Made by a program: the position numbers and the translations under genes. The notes below the pieces were generated by a model. It was not told where the DNA came from, searched no databases, and saw only the letters and a list, made by a program, of their open reading frames with translations. Positions 11,896 to 23,400 of a DNA stretch of 64,000 bases are shown in pieces. The stretch spans positions 16,067,181-16,131,180 of the forward strand of contig CAIIXF020000010.1 of the NCBI GenBank assembly GCA_903813345.2, in the 5' to 3' direction. The number at the start of each line of letters is the position of its first letter. Within the stretch, counting starts at the first letter, position 1. The DNA is from Owenia fusiformis (Eukaryota; Annelida; Polychaeta; Sabellida; Oweniidae).

Positions 11896-13735
11896 ATCAA
11901 TTAAACATATAGCCAAATCACAGTAATTATCAACAATCTCTCAACAAACAATTTTAATATGAATAATAATAACAAGATATCACGGCACGAGTATGTTTAT
12001 AATAATATATACATTGTGTTGTATTATTCAATAAAATAAACTATATTGCATGGCATCTAAATACAAAGCAACATTCGCACTAAACTTCTCTGATCTTTGT
12101 ACAAATATATTTAATAATATATATTCATCACAAGATATTCATAGAGGCACCCCAAAATGTTAGTTTTTGTTTTGGTAAAAGCAAACATATGAATGTAAAT
12201 GCCTCAGTGAAATAACACATATCCTTTTATCCCAGTGACGAGTGTATATAGTTCATGAACATTTGATATCAGTACGTCTGATGCAAACCATTTGTGCTTT
12301 GATAACAGATCCCAGGTTCAAACCAAATATTGATATTACAATCATCTTATCAGTGCATTTAGTGCATTCAGATATGTTGCTCATCAAAACTGATCAAGAT
12401 GAGATATCTATTCTGGGTTAACAGTTCTAGGTCAACAGATGCATATTAACGCAGTTCATGAGAAAATAAAAAAATCATAGGTAAAAGCTTGTAACCACAA
12501 TCAACTTTTTGGCTCTAAAACGCTATACATAAGTGCAATTCAAATTCAAACTTAACATCCTGTATTGGACTAACATAACCTAACTACTCAATAAACAATT
12601 TAGAATCTTTATTGGAAGAAAAAACAGTCCTTGATTAGCTCAGGATGTCTAAAATCTAAAACTATACGCTAAACTAAATATAATACTTAACAAGAAAAAA
12701 AATTCAAATTGGTAAACTGGATGTATGAACAATTCATTTTTTATCTTCATTAAATAGTTTGTAATATGTTCTTACATATTGGCCATAAATTGTCATAAAT
12801 TCACACTACTTAATAATAACAATATATTATATATATGGCATAACCCTGCCTTATAGAGTAGACATAGCAAATGTAGACTCAATAGATAGAGTGACATGTA
12901 CACCCCACTCAAAAGTTTGACAACACTGGCTCAACATTAGATAGCCAGTTAAAGTCTATTTGGGTTGGATTCTTTTCACAATTACAATAGACCAGCATAA
13001 TGACTTCTTGAAAATCATCAAACCATCTTCGAATTCCAAGTGGTTATAACACTGAAGTTGGAGCAACTAATACCTTGAGAATCAAGATGTCATCAAACTT
13101 GAACTGGCTTTATTCACACATTATCCAATGGGGGAGTAAGGGTGGCTTAACCTTTTATAGGGAGTGTAACATTACATTTTGCTGAAAGAACAATATATTT
13201 AAGGAAAGACATGATGGTGTAATGGAATGTAAGAGGAGTAGTCAAGAAAGGGTTAAAAATGCCATAACAAGAAAGAGTTAAAATGACACTGGCAAGAAGA
13301 GTTCTCATTGATTAATTCGACATTGAACACAAAAACAAGATCTCATCTTGCAGCAGCTTGAAAAGGCTAAATGTTTCCTGCTCTAGTATATTTCATCAAT
13401 TTTGTCAGAAATATGTTTATTATTAATTACATATAACAGGCAAAGAGGTTAAACTTATAATCAGCCTCTATCTACGAATGCAAGCAAATCAGCCATAACA
13501 TATCTTATATTGTCTATGTCATGTCAGTTAGCAATATGATTCTAACACGACACATGATAATGACTTTGTTATTTTGACCTATCGGGTATAATTATCAGCT
13601 ACTTGTCAATATGTATACTTATAACAAGGTCAAGTAGTGTTCAAGTTATCTTATTTACAGTTTTACAGAAATTAGTACAGTATGCGTATATGAAAATCTA
13701 TGTAATATACTGTACATAATCAATCAATGTACCAG
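11896..13735. other. Non-coding stretch, nothing recognised
   Basis: AT-rich, no supported exon or repeat family. On the reverse strand AATAAA hexamers occur, for example as TTTATT at about 12609 and 13410. They could serve the zinc-finger gene to the right if its 3' UTR is long, but nothing ties them to it. Confidence 0.3.
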
Positions 13736-13739
13736 GTGA

Positions 13740-13965
13740 CCAAGACTGCTATAAGGGCTTCCTTATAAGTTAAGCTAGGGCTTCCTAATGTCAGCCAAAA
13801 GGCTGTTGAGCTCGATAGCTAGTGAGAGCTTCCCCATCTGAAAACAAGGGCTTAACTTTCAACCAATGAGGGCTTCACTGTCAACCAAACGAGGACAATT
13901 TTGTCACCCAATATTGACCTTTTCAGTCCAATAGGGCTTCCGCAAAAGCCAAACTAGGGACCCAT
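13740..13965. repeat. Degenerate ~45-bp repeat
   Basis: AGGGCTTCC or close variants recur at irregular spacing with interleaved CAACCAA/CAGCCAA motifs (for example around 13756, 13777, 13845, 13880, 13933). It looks like an old, diverged tandem repeat. Confidence 0.45.
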
Positions 13966-14184
13966 CAAAGCAATAAGTATTAAAATCTCATATAACCTTG
14001 AACATTTTCTCATTGAATTTCATTCTTAGATTATATGGGAATTATAATAACATGAATTCACATAAGGGGTTTTGAGGTACATCAGGGGTTTTGAGTTATA
14101 AATACCTAACATTCTATGCCACTATGAATACAACACTTCCTGGTATAATAAAAATGCTCGACAAAGTGACATTTCAAATCTAAG

Positions 14185-14452
14185 AAGCCATAATGTTGTA
14201 GCAAGCTATGTTGTTGAATTTTGGCAAGCCATGTTGTTGAATCGATCATGGCAAACCATGTTGTTGAATCATGGCAAGCCATCTTGTTGATTCGTGGCAA
14301 ACCATGTTGTCGAATCATGGCAAGCCATATTGTTGAATTATGGCAAACCATGTTGTTGAATCGTGGCAAGCCATGTTGTTGAATCGTGGCAAGCCATGTT
14401 GTTGAATTGTGGCAAGCCATGTTGTTGAATCATGGCAAGCCATATTGTTGCA
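14185..14452. repeat. 23-bp minisatellite, about 11 units
   Basis: The unit CAAGCCATGTTGTTGAATCR followed by TGG repeats about 11 times. One 27-bp unit carries an extra GATC. Frames reading through it on the reverse strand are products of the repeat. Confidence 0.92.
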
Positions 14453-14504
14453 GTAATTAATTCATTGATCATTACATGAAATAACCTCATTGATCTCCCA
14501 AGGA

Positions 14505-14665
14505 TTTTGTCTCAGGTGGGTGCAAAATTTTCGTTTTCACAATTCAGACCAAAGTTGGTCAAAATATGCCAATTTTCATGATTTTTCTCATTTTCAAGTG
14601 GGTGCAAATGGATTTTCAGGTGGGTGCAAGCCTATTTTCAAAATCTCAGGTGGGTGCTGCGCCCA
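14505..14665. repeat. Short repeat of AGGTGGGTGC
   Basis: CAGGTGGGTGCAAA-like motifs occur at about 14513, 14597, 14618 and 14648, spaced by AT-rich spacers. Likely a dispersed repeat fragment. Non-coding. Confidence 0.5.
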
Positions 14666-14982
14666 CTTGCTTTAATGCTGGGGAGATCACTGAACCTGAT
14701 ATCAACCTGTAGTTATAGATGTTTTACTAAAAGCCCTTGAATAATTAAAGATAAAATGATCAAAACATGCAGTTAAAGGCTATGGCTTATGACAAAATGG
14801 AGTCAGAAACCATGGGTAGAATCCATGTCTTGATCATACAGTAAGCTGCTGTAAGATATCATGAGGGGCTTCTCTATACAGTAATAATATTCCCAATGCC
14901 CATTACTGAACCATAATACCATAAGCAAAACATGATATGATCAGGGCTTGGATACTAACCATGAGTAACTATACTGTAGTTT

Positions 14983-15158
14983 CAGGCCTGTAGCCAGGTT
15001 TTGCCAAAATGTTTTCAAAAAAAAATCCAGGGGGTCCACATTTGTTTGACAACTTTGGTCCAAAATCACTTGAAGTGCTCAGAATGGTAAAAACTGCATG
15101 ATTTTGAGAGGAATATTTGTCTAAAGGGGTTCACTCAAACCCCTTGGCTTCAGGCCTG
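14983..15158. mobile_element. Dispersed element, family A, copy 1
   Basis: It begins CAGGCCTGTAGCCAGGTTTT and ends GGCTTCAGGCCTG. The interior contains a conserved AATGGTAAAAACTGCATGAT-like block and a GGTTCACTCAAACCCC end. The same organisation is found near 44885, 45662, 55645 and 62249. The inverted ends (CAGGCCYGTAGCCAGG) and about 180-bp length make it a miniature inverted-repeat element. Superfamily not assigned. Confidence 0.75.
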
Positions 15159-15533
15159 AGTTTGTACATGTGGCAATTCACACTTACTATAAGATAATGG
15201 GCTAGCATTGTGAAGTATATGGTATATACACGCATATAATGACACTTCTAGTTTAAACCTGATATTGATAAACTATACCATCATCGGCTCAAATTAAGGT
15301 ATAAGCAATTTGATGAAAATTATTAAAGCAAATTAAATTGTACATTATTACATAATACAATGTAAGGCCTTTGGTTCAAAATACAATATTTGGTAAACTG
15401 GTTGTGGTTTGATTATTGTTAACTATAATTAAAAATTGGAAAAATCATAAATTGGGTAACCAAAACTTAATAATTAAATTGTAACCCATTTTCAGACCCG
15501 TATTAATAGGAGAAAATACACGGGCTTGAGGAT

Positions 15534-17633
15534 CTAATTACAATTTGACATATTTGCCTCGGGGTGAACAGCTTTTACATGTTCAGATATCAGCATTGGA
15601 TGTGTGGCTGTAACATTACATAATTGACAATGGTACACACGGGTGCCACTAGAGGAGCCACTGTAGCTGTCCGGTTCCTCTTTGATCTGCACCTGGAGGG
15701 TACTTGAATTATATCCTGTGAGTGTTGGATTCATATTGGAGTCTGCATTCGAATATAAGTGTCCCCCTTGGGTGTTTCCAAGTTGGCTCTGGGAGAGCAT
15801 CAGCTGTCGTCTGAGTTGAGAGTATCCAATCATTCGATCACTATCAGAAGTGGGGACTCTATTTCCTTGGGGCTTAGAGTAGCCCCCCTGTGATACTGAC
15901 ACTTCACTATTTGTATATGTCTCTGTGTTAGAATTTGAGAGATAGGGTTCACTATAATGTGTAGTGAGAGGCACCTTATAGCCAACTGAATGATTGATAT
16001 CTTCATTAGAACCTACAGGAGCATAGATAGGTGTGTCGTAATTAGATGACACAGAAATACTGCCACTAGAAGACATCATATTATTGACTGTGGTAGCTTC
16101 GTTAGTTACCTCTGAAGTTTGAGGTGTGAAGACGTGACGTCTCAATAGCTTACTAAATATACCCTGTGAGGAGGGTGGAGACATAGGGGACACGGGAGCA
16201 TTGCTAGTCTGTGCGGAGGTCAATGGGATATCATATGTACAGTTTTTATTATCAGTTGGCTCTGTTTTAACAGCATTCAGGTTCTGACTATGGCCAACAC
16301 CACTTTGAATCCCTTCTCCCCTTTGAATTCCTGATTCACCCCGACTCCCTGCCCCACTTTGATTCAAACTTTTGTTCCACAGGTCATCATAACTTCCTTT
16401 ATGCTTCTCCTGCATGTACTTGAGCAACAGATGTTTAGTTGTATTATTAAACTTTTGTTCAATAACTTGGATCATATTGGCATTAACTTGATCATCTTGC
16501 CGACATAAATCCAGTGGCGCATGGTGCTGAGGCCCCATAGACCCCTTACTCCCCTGAGCATCAGATTTAGAAGAGTAGGGATCTGATCCCTGGGAGTAAT
16601 AGTCATTTCCCTGCGTGAAGGACTCAGATTTGATTTGTGACTGAGGACTGGGAGCTCTAGAATGACTCCTGGAGTTGCTTCGAGGAATTGACCAGATAGT
16701 GTAGTATTGGGTTAGGTTACTACTGACTGGTTCCAGCTTAAGAGGTAGCTCACTATGGGATTCATTATGATGCTCAATACACATATCCTCATTTTCTCCT
16801 ACAAAAGTGCACCAGTAACATTTATAGCTGAGACGGATGTGTTGTGAGACATGGCTCTCTATGGCATCAAGGGTGGCCCCATTTGTCCGATATTCACACA
16901 ACTGACATTGGGCTATGGCGAGGTGGGATTGTTCTATAGGTGGCACTGATGATGGTGATGGGGCCGGATCAGCGGTCGGAGGGAGTGGGGAATGTTGGGA
17001 TTGAATCTGATCTGGAGACCCAATCATATGTCTGTATATACCTGTCGCAGGCGATGCAGGCTCCGAGACACTTAACAACATGCCTTGGCCTGACCCAGGT
17101 GAGGCTAAGGGTTCTGTAGGCGTGGGGGGCATACTGTTGATATCCATAGGGGAAGCTGGAAAACTCTGTGAACTATCAGGAGAACGAACTGACTGACTTC
17201 CAGGAGAATTTGGCGATAAACTGATCCCATGGGAAGCCTTGCCTTGCGACTTACTCCGACTTGTTGTGCCTTTATTAGAAGGCTTATATACACCTAGACG
17301 TACATGAGTTTTAGAGTAATGTTTTGTTTTATCTATCCAACTATGTCTTAACTGGGGCTTCTGCTTCGTGCCATGTGTTTTGCGACTGTGTCTGTGAGCA
17401 GCAAAGCGTGTTTTGAAGCCAATGCTACAAAGATCACAATAATATGGCAGTACGTTCAGATGTACATAAACATGGTCTTCCATTGTCGGGAGGTGCTTTG
17501 TGTCAAACTCACAATGGAGGCATTTGAAAACAGTGTCGTAAACACTTTTTAGATTCTTGATGAGAAGTCGTGGGGGGTCAGTTGTCACCTCTGGGAGATT
17601 ATCCATGGTGATAGGACTTTCTGTAGTTGCCAT
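15534..17633 (-). CDS. Five-finger C2H2 zinc-finger protein, probable repressor
   Basis: The coding region is one uninterrupted exon of 699 codons. The start is the ATG at 17633 (context CACCATGG). An in-frame TAG at 17672-17670 on the same exon excludes an upstream start there. Fingers by residue: C38/C41/H54/H58, C66/C69/H82/H87, C243/C246/H261/H265, C272/C275/H288/H293 and C669/C672/H685/H690. They form two adjacent pairs and one lone C-terminal finger. Linkers are Ser/Pro/Gln-rich and look disordered. PLDLC at 363-367 resembles the CtBP-binding motif PxDLS. LKLE (K299), IKSE (K335), VKTE (K456) and IKEE (K651) fit the SUMO consensus psi-K-x-E. A nuclear DNA-binding repressor role is inferred from these motifs. 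I do not recognise the vertebrate orthologue. CSK lies about 26 kb away on the other strand. Confidence 0.9.
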   Translation of the reverse strand: MATTESPITMDNLPEVTTDPPRLLIKNLKSVYDTVFKCLHCEFDTKHLPTMEDHVYVHLNVLPYYCDLCSIGFKTRFAAHRHSRKTHGTKQKPQLRHSWIDKTKHYSKTHVRLGVYKPSNKGTTSRSKSQGKASHGISLSPNSPGSQSVRSPDSSQSFPASPMDINSMPPTPTEPLASPGSGQGMLLSVSEPASPATGIYRHMIGSPDQIQSQHSPLPPTADPAPSPSSVPPIEQSHLAIAQCQLCEYRTNGATLDAIESHVSQHIRLSYKCYWCTFVGENEDMCIEHHNESHSELPLKLEPVSSNLTQYYTIWSIPRSNSRSHSRAPSPQSQIKSESFTQGNDYYSQGSDPYSSKSDAQGSKGSMGPQHHAPLDLCRQDDQVNANMIQVIEQKFNNTTKHLLLKYMQEKHKGSYDDLWNKSLNQSGAGSRGESGIQRGEGIQSGVGHSQNLNAVKTEPTDNKNCTYDIPLTSAQTSNAPVSPMSPPSSQGIFSKLLRRHVFTPQTSEVTNEATTVNNMMSSSGSISVSSNYDTPIYAPVGSNEDINHSVGYKVPLTTHYSEPYLSNSNTETYTNSEVSVSQGGYSKPQGNRVPTSDSDRMIGYSQLRRQLMLSQSQLGNTQGGHLYSNADSNMNPTLTGYNSSTLQVQIKEEPDSYSGSSSGTRVYHCQLCNVTATHPMLISEHVKAVHPEANMSNCN

Positions 17634-17679
17634 GGTGATACAGTTTCTTGATCTCTGTATCACGTTTGTCTAACGCAAC
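17634..17679 (-). other. 5' UTR start of zinc-finger exon and splice acceptor
   Basis: On the reverse strand TTGCTTGTTTCAG ends at 17680, a good polypyrimidine tract plus AG. The exon would begin at 17679 with GTTGCGTTAG. The gene therefore probably has at least one non-coding exon farther right. Its position was not found. Confidence 0.65.
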
Positions 17680-17689
17680 CTGAAACAAG

Positions 17690-18935
17690 CAAAATAATAT
17701 GTTAATTCATGTATATATTTTGATTTCAACGAATGTGGTATGAATATTTTTGGGCAAAAATTTGAGTTTTGTTTCTTGCATGATTGTTCAAATTTGTAAC
17801 ATCATTTAGCCTAATTACCTTACAAAAAGCAATTGAATTCAAATTATGATCAATCTCTCCCGTACTACTTAATTATTTTCAAAGCAGAGTTAGCGTAAGA
17901 TATTGCTGTATGCCATTTCACTTGATTTTTTCTTTTCATGAATGATTCATCTATAATCACATTGCTTTAAATACTCTACTAGGTACTTCATTTGTCATGA
18001 TGACAGATGTAATGATACGTTCCCTGTACTATTACTTGTGACATAATCTAGACATCAGTCATGATTATTATCATTACCTAGATGTGAAAAATAACACCTT
18101 ATATTTGACATCTAACATTTTCTAATCAGGTAATCATTAAACATATCTTTACATTACTCTAAGACTTGTCAAGGATTACAAACCCACTGCATTTCATTAC
18201 AGTATATTAACTTGAAAACAGCAACTCCAAAGAGTGTATCAAATCCCAACAAACAAAATATTTATTCATCTGTATGTCACAATATCATATTTACCCTTGA
18301 TTTGAAGATAATAAGACAGACATTAGAGATATCAAACAGAATTTCTACTGATTTAAGCATTTTGGTGACCCTGTAATAGGCGTATTAAAGGCACATATCA
18401 TAAACATATTTAGACAATACAATATTTGTCCAAACAGATGGACTGACAGACGAATGGAAGACTTCACTATATCCCTACCAAACTTTGTTCATCAGGATAG
18501 TAAGAGTTCTGTCAATGAGGGTAACATGAATATTATGTATCAGCGTTGAATTTCAAGAAGCCATGACTAATCATTTCACCACTAATTATAATCATGAACA
18601 GATACTTGTTAATATATTTTCTAATGATTAAACTTGTGAATTAGTTCGAAAATGCTTACGGGAATGTTCCATATGTACCAGATTAACTTTGTAAAGTTGC
18701 TTTTGTATCATGTGATCACAGAGGCATTTTTGATTGGCATACTAGATATATTTGTTCAGTCAGTTGCCATAATTTGGCATAAGCTCAGTGAACATATAAT
18801 TTAGACAATTTATTTGATTAATTTGTGATGCTACCAAAAGTATGTTCAGTGTTGGGTGGAGTCAATTACAACATTGTCAGTTTCAGCCTAATGAAGGTAG
18901 AAATCAGTGAAAACAAACAAACTTAAAGTTGCCTT
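17690..18935. other. Upstream intron or flank of the zinc-finger gene
   Basis: AT-rich DNA without recognised exons, RNA genes or dispersed elements. By position it is probably the first intron of the zinc-finger gene. Confidence 0.35.
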
Positions 18936-19034
18936 TCCAGTGCTTTCCCTGGGATTTTTTCTTTGGAGGATTTTGTTATTTTTCAGTGTAACATTTTAGT
19001 ATTTTGTAAATTTTTGTGTAACATTTTATGATTT

Positions 19035-19175
19035 TCTTATTCTTTATTGTAACATTTTAAGAGGCACATCTAATTGCATTGAGGAGCATTCTGTTTTACA
19101 AAATATATGGAGATGCTGCACATCAGAGATTTCAATGTGGGGAGGCCACTGCTTTCACATTTGGCAAACGGTTGA
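19035..19175 (+). repeat. Dispersed repeat, family J, copy 1
   Basis: AGGCACATCTAATTGCATTG, then a GGAGATGCTGCACATCAG-like motif and TTTCAATGTGGGGAG, match 40640-40765 in the same orientation. TGTAACATTTT repeats precede it in both copies. A short (TTTG)n stretch follows near 19190-19225. Confidence 0.65.
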
Positions 19176-19225
19176 GGTCACCAACAACTAATATGTTTGT
19201 TTGTTTGTGTATGTGTTTGTTTGTT

Positions 19226-20383
19226 TTTACTATTGTTTATAGCGGCAAGTTATACAAAGTCATACAAAATAAACCTTTATGTGAAACCAAGACCAGTTAC
19301 ACTATCAACCACTAATTACGTTTATTAATTATGCGTTTTGCTTTATTGCAAGGTCTATGAGAAATTAATTCATTATTATTTATTAAAATCAGCATTTCAA
19401 TTTACTACTTGATATTTCAATACTTGAGGTGTGAAAATAAATTGAAAAATTTCTTTCGTTTTTAAATCAAAAAACCAATAATAACAATTCTCAAAATTTG
19501 AGGTCACAACAACCTTATAAAATGTTTCTACAATGTGAAGGCAGAGGATTGCAAAGTATAAGTTGAGGCACAATCAACAACCAGATTTCAATATAGGTAT
19601 TATATATAATATAGGTGTTCAACAAAAACAAAAATGACATGTTTTTTTCAAATGTGCCAAATACTGTACAAGAAAGCATAAGAGTTTACTAGAATATAAA
19701 ATGAGATGACCATAAGTTTTCAAAATCAGTTTAATAGACTTAAGGTAATAACAATGATCAAAACCCTTTAACGTTGCTTCTCAAAAGAGAGCTCCGTGTA
19801 CTTTATACATCACAAATAATCACTTTGACATTTATCAATATAGATTTCATAAAAGTACATGCACCCAACCACTTCCCAGGCACAGTATATAATGGAAAAT
19901 AGGGAGAAAACATTCAAACAATAGTTCAGTAAAAATCACAAAAGATCAATCTATATTCAATGTATAAGCCTAATTTTAGAGCCCCAAGATCTGATTGATT
20001 TAACTATAACTACCTCGACAGAGAAAAATTGTTACTGTTTTGATAATTGATTAGCATATGGATCGTGGAATTCATAATCATTACCTCTAAACAAATTACA
20101 AGTACTATATATAAACTTTGAATTGATTATATGACCTAACATTCTGTTACTATGATAAATGCGATTTAAATATTACTAAAGAAAACATAAGTCATGTTCA
20201 TTATATTATGTTTATCTTGTTACCCTACCTTTAACTACTGTAGTTACATTTGAAATATGAACATCTAATCGAAACAATTTTGGCCAGACCCAGTGGCAAA
20301 TATAGATCATTAGAAAGCAAATCTCCCACACTTCCCACATGTTATTTCCTAATATTAGTATTAAGAACCATTCTGATATATAA
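19226..20383. other. Non-coding stretch
   Basis: AT-rich DNA with no supported exon. Only a fragment of the family K theme (TTGCTTCTCAAAAGAGAGCT) near 19773-19795 was noticed. Confidence 0.4.
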
Positions 20384-20832
20384 GGGTTATGTACTGGGAG
20401 GTTTTGGATATGGGGTTTATCCAGAGGGAGATATGCATATCTACCCGAGGGACCGTAGGGACCGAAGGTAGATGTGCATATCTCACGAGGGATGAACCCA
20501 ATATCCAAACCGACCGTACATAACTGCTTTATCCTATACCAAGTAGAGTTTTCTAATTTTTTTCAATTTTTTTTATTTTTTCAATTTTTCACATTTTTTC
20601 AATTTTTTTTCTTTTTTCAATTTTTTATTTTTTTCAAAATTGTTTTCACATTTTTTCTTTTTTTCAATTTTTTCTTATTTTTTTTCAAAATTTTTTCGAA
20701 GCGGGAAGATATGCCCTGGAGCGGGAGATATGGCGGGAGATATGGAGGTTCAGGATATGGAAACCTCAAAATCAGGATAGGGATATATCTTACCAACTTA
20801 TCTCCCTAAAACTCTACTTGGCATAGGATAAA
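20384..20832 (+). mobile_element. Dispersed element, family B, copy 1
   Basis: Two nested blocks. The first (20384-20530) contains GGTTTTGGATATGGGG and a CCGAGGGACCGTAGGGACC motif. The second is bounded by inverted TATCCTATACCAAGTAGAG (20532) and CTCTACTTGGCATAGGATA (ending about 20830). Between these lies a TTTTTTCAA-rich tract (about 20545-20700) followed by GCGGGAAGATATG and GATATGGAAACCTCAAAATC. The whole arrangement recurs reversed at 45224-45632. The second block also recurs inside both 4.3-kb elements. Confidence 0.8.
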
Positions 20833-20835
20833 TCT

Positions 20836-21745
20836 ATATATATATTTATATATACCATCTCTGTTAAACACTGAGGTCTGGCAGAGAGCTGTAATCTTCT
20901 AAAATGGTCTTGGTGCCTTATGGCAGACTTGTTAACCTCCTCCTACTATTTATTCAGGTGACTTGCATATGTCTCCCTAACACCAGGTTTGGTATATTTT
21001 AAGCGTATACACAAAAACACTTTTTGAGTAAAATAGTGAAGTTATGTTTTCAGCCAAGCTTGATTACAACTTCAATGAGTGAAAATGTTGGCCAGTGCCA
21101 AACTAGCAGAATTCAGAGTTATACATGCATCTTCACATCTTATACATGCATCTTCATATATTCAGTCTTCCCTGCGTTCAGACAGGAGCCGCGTGAACGA
21201 AGATGTTACTTAAGTAGATAAGGCAATGAAATACTCAACAATTTTATTATTGTGCTTATCATTTAGTACAATGTTCCATATGTTGAATTATTGTGACATA
21301 ACTGTACTTTTACTGGATATACCAAAATTTAATTTAGACTGCTCCTGTTTTAAAAATACAGGAAATAATAAGTGACAATTAATTAATCTAAACAAATCAA
21401 AAAGGCCTTGTAATTTGTACATAATACCCAAAATTCATGATGGATCCCTAAAAATTTTGAATGAATCCCTTAAAAAGCCAAGCCAATGATTGGCATATTC
21501 CACAAAAAATCAATTCAAATAACATCGAGCAATCTTAAAAACCGAGGTTCACTGTGACACATCGCATTACTTATTAATCAATTATACTATCTGGCAGTGA
21601 AAAAGCAGATTAATATTAAGCCATGGTGTCTATAACTGGCAGCAACCTTGTATATTCTTATGGCTATTTTCTCCCTTATTAGATATGGGGCCTGGGAATA
21701 AATATAGAATAAAAAAGTATGTAATGTATTATATCATGTTATTTT
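20836..21745. other. Non-coding stretch
   Basis: No exon, RNA gene or known repeat recognised. A small duplication, TATACATGCATCTTCA, occurs at about 21120 and 21142. Confidence 0.4.
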
Positions 21746-21749
21746 GTTG

Positions 21750-21892
21750 TCAGGGGGCCATTAACAGAAACTTCATAATGTTAAGAATTTGTAAAGTCCA
21801 TTGTTCTCTAACTGTGACATCATTATATCCATGGTAACAACATTTGATTTACGAATTCGTAACTTTATGAAGTTTCTGTTAATGACCCCCTG
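21750..21892. mobile_element. 143-bp miniature inverted-repeat element
   Basis: The left end TCAGGGGGCCATTAACAGAA continues into ACTTCATAA. The right end, read inward, is TCAGGGGGTCATTAACAGAA continuing into ACTTCATAA. The inverted repeat is about 29 bp with one mismatch around an 85-bp centre. Likely a non-autonomous DNA element, superfamily unknown. Confidence 0.75.
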
Positions 21893-22389
21893 ATTACTAT
21901 TATTTATCTTGTAATAAACTAAAGGGATGATAATAGTGACAAGATACTGTGGTTTAATCTTGCCTTAAGCCCCTGACATGCCCATCCCCTCACCCTTACC
22001 CCAATCTCTCCCCAAATTAGGTATTAGGGAATGAACAGATGAAATGCAAAACAAATTGTAAGAAACAACATTCACATTTATTTGATTATTGAATTCCTGG
22101 GCCTCAATATTATGTGATAAACAGAATACAAATCTGAGTAGGAGACCAGTATTGAATTTCGATGGGGTATTTCATTATAAGACTGTAACAATGACATAAA
22201 TATTGGTAATTTTACTTGTACAAATAAGCCCGATCATAAATAAATATGTGATTGTTTATTTGTTTACAAAGCATATAAACACTTTGACCTTGACCCATGA
22301 CCTTGACATTCAGTGTTACCTCAAATAGTCAACAACTGAAACTATAATTAAGGCCCTTTACAGTATAATAAACATCAATTTCTACCCAG

Positions 22390-22568
22390 GGGAAGTCACT
22401 GTTGTTAGGCAAAGTTCTCACAACAGGATAAATAAATGAAAACAGGCAAAATTAATGGAAATCATGAATTTAACAATGGAAAAGTTGCAAAGTCCTTAAA
22501 AAACAACAGGCGATTTTGTGAAAACAACCGGTGAAAATCGCCTGTTGCTTGCTTCTAATGAAACCCTT
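22390..22568 (+). mobile_element. Miniature element, family D, copy 1
   Basis: It shares with three other loci in the window the order CTCACAACAGG, GGCAAAATTAATGGAAATCA, AACAATGGAAAAG, a perfect hairpin and TAATGAAACCC. The hairpin arms are CAACAGGCGATTTT and AAAATCGCCTGTTG (14 bp each), separated by GTGAAAACAACCGGTG. Confidence 0.8.
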
Positions 22569-23264
22569 GTTATCTAACCTCTTTAGAGGTTTACCTCTAG
22601 ATTATTCTCAAAACTCACACTTCGAACTTGTTCTGGATTTAGAGGGTGAAGTGTGTAATATGTAAGTCTACATAAACATTGCTATAAAAATATACAAAAA
22701 CACTTCTATTTGTGAAAACACACATCAATTTGCAAAGATTGGCAGTACTTCAAATAATGTACTCTTGTTTTTGAAGGCCAACTATTTCAACTTGATTTAT
22801 GTTTGTTAGCTAGAAAGTACCAACCCAGGAATAAAATACAATGAATTTCATAATGGAATAAGTAAATCAATGGTAAGATTTGTGAGTAATGTACCAAAGT
22901 CTTGAAACAACACGATGCATGGAAATATACATACATGTAAGAAAATCAGAGAACCAGATCCATAAGAAAGGACACCACAGAGGCAGGAAAACAAGAGTAA
23001 CATGTACTGCAAGGGTTCATCATACACAGCAGTATTTACATTAACTTGGTAAATAGATTGCAGTAAATAGAACAACATTGACCTTCTTGCTCGATATTAC
23101 ATTATGTGTTGTGAATGCCTAGCTTCTATCCTGTGTTATACCAAAGGGGTATTCTATGAACTCTGGTGTTTGGGTGGTTATTATTCAGAATATCTTATTT
23201 GTCTATGTTTACAATACCTTTATATACCTTCATATCACAGTAATAAAGTGATACAAGGCATTAA

Positions 23265-23400
23265 CATGGAAATTTCACAACTTGCCATTTGTTACAAACA
23301 CCGAACACCAACCGCCGGACACACTCCACAAAAATGGACACTATAACAATATGTCACCGCTTTTGTTGGTGACAAAACAAGCAAGACATTAACATGATAA
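23265..23400 (-). repeat. Dispersed repeat, family H, copy 1
   Basis: It contains TTGCCATTTGTTACAAACAC and AATATGTCACCGCTTTTG. Family H carries CAAATGGCAGGTGGTGACAT-like sequence in the other orientation at 40905, 52787, 57432 and 57960, and in this orientation near 24890. Non-coding. Confidence 0.55.

Noticed and set aside
14106-14420. 104-residue reverse frame with repeated NNMACHNST-like units
   Set aside because: Translation of the 23-bp minisatellite.
17634-17663. Extending the zinc-finger protein ten codons upstream to GTG
   Set aside because: Non-ATG start, in-frame TAG three codons before it, and the downstream ATG has a strong context.
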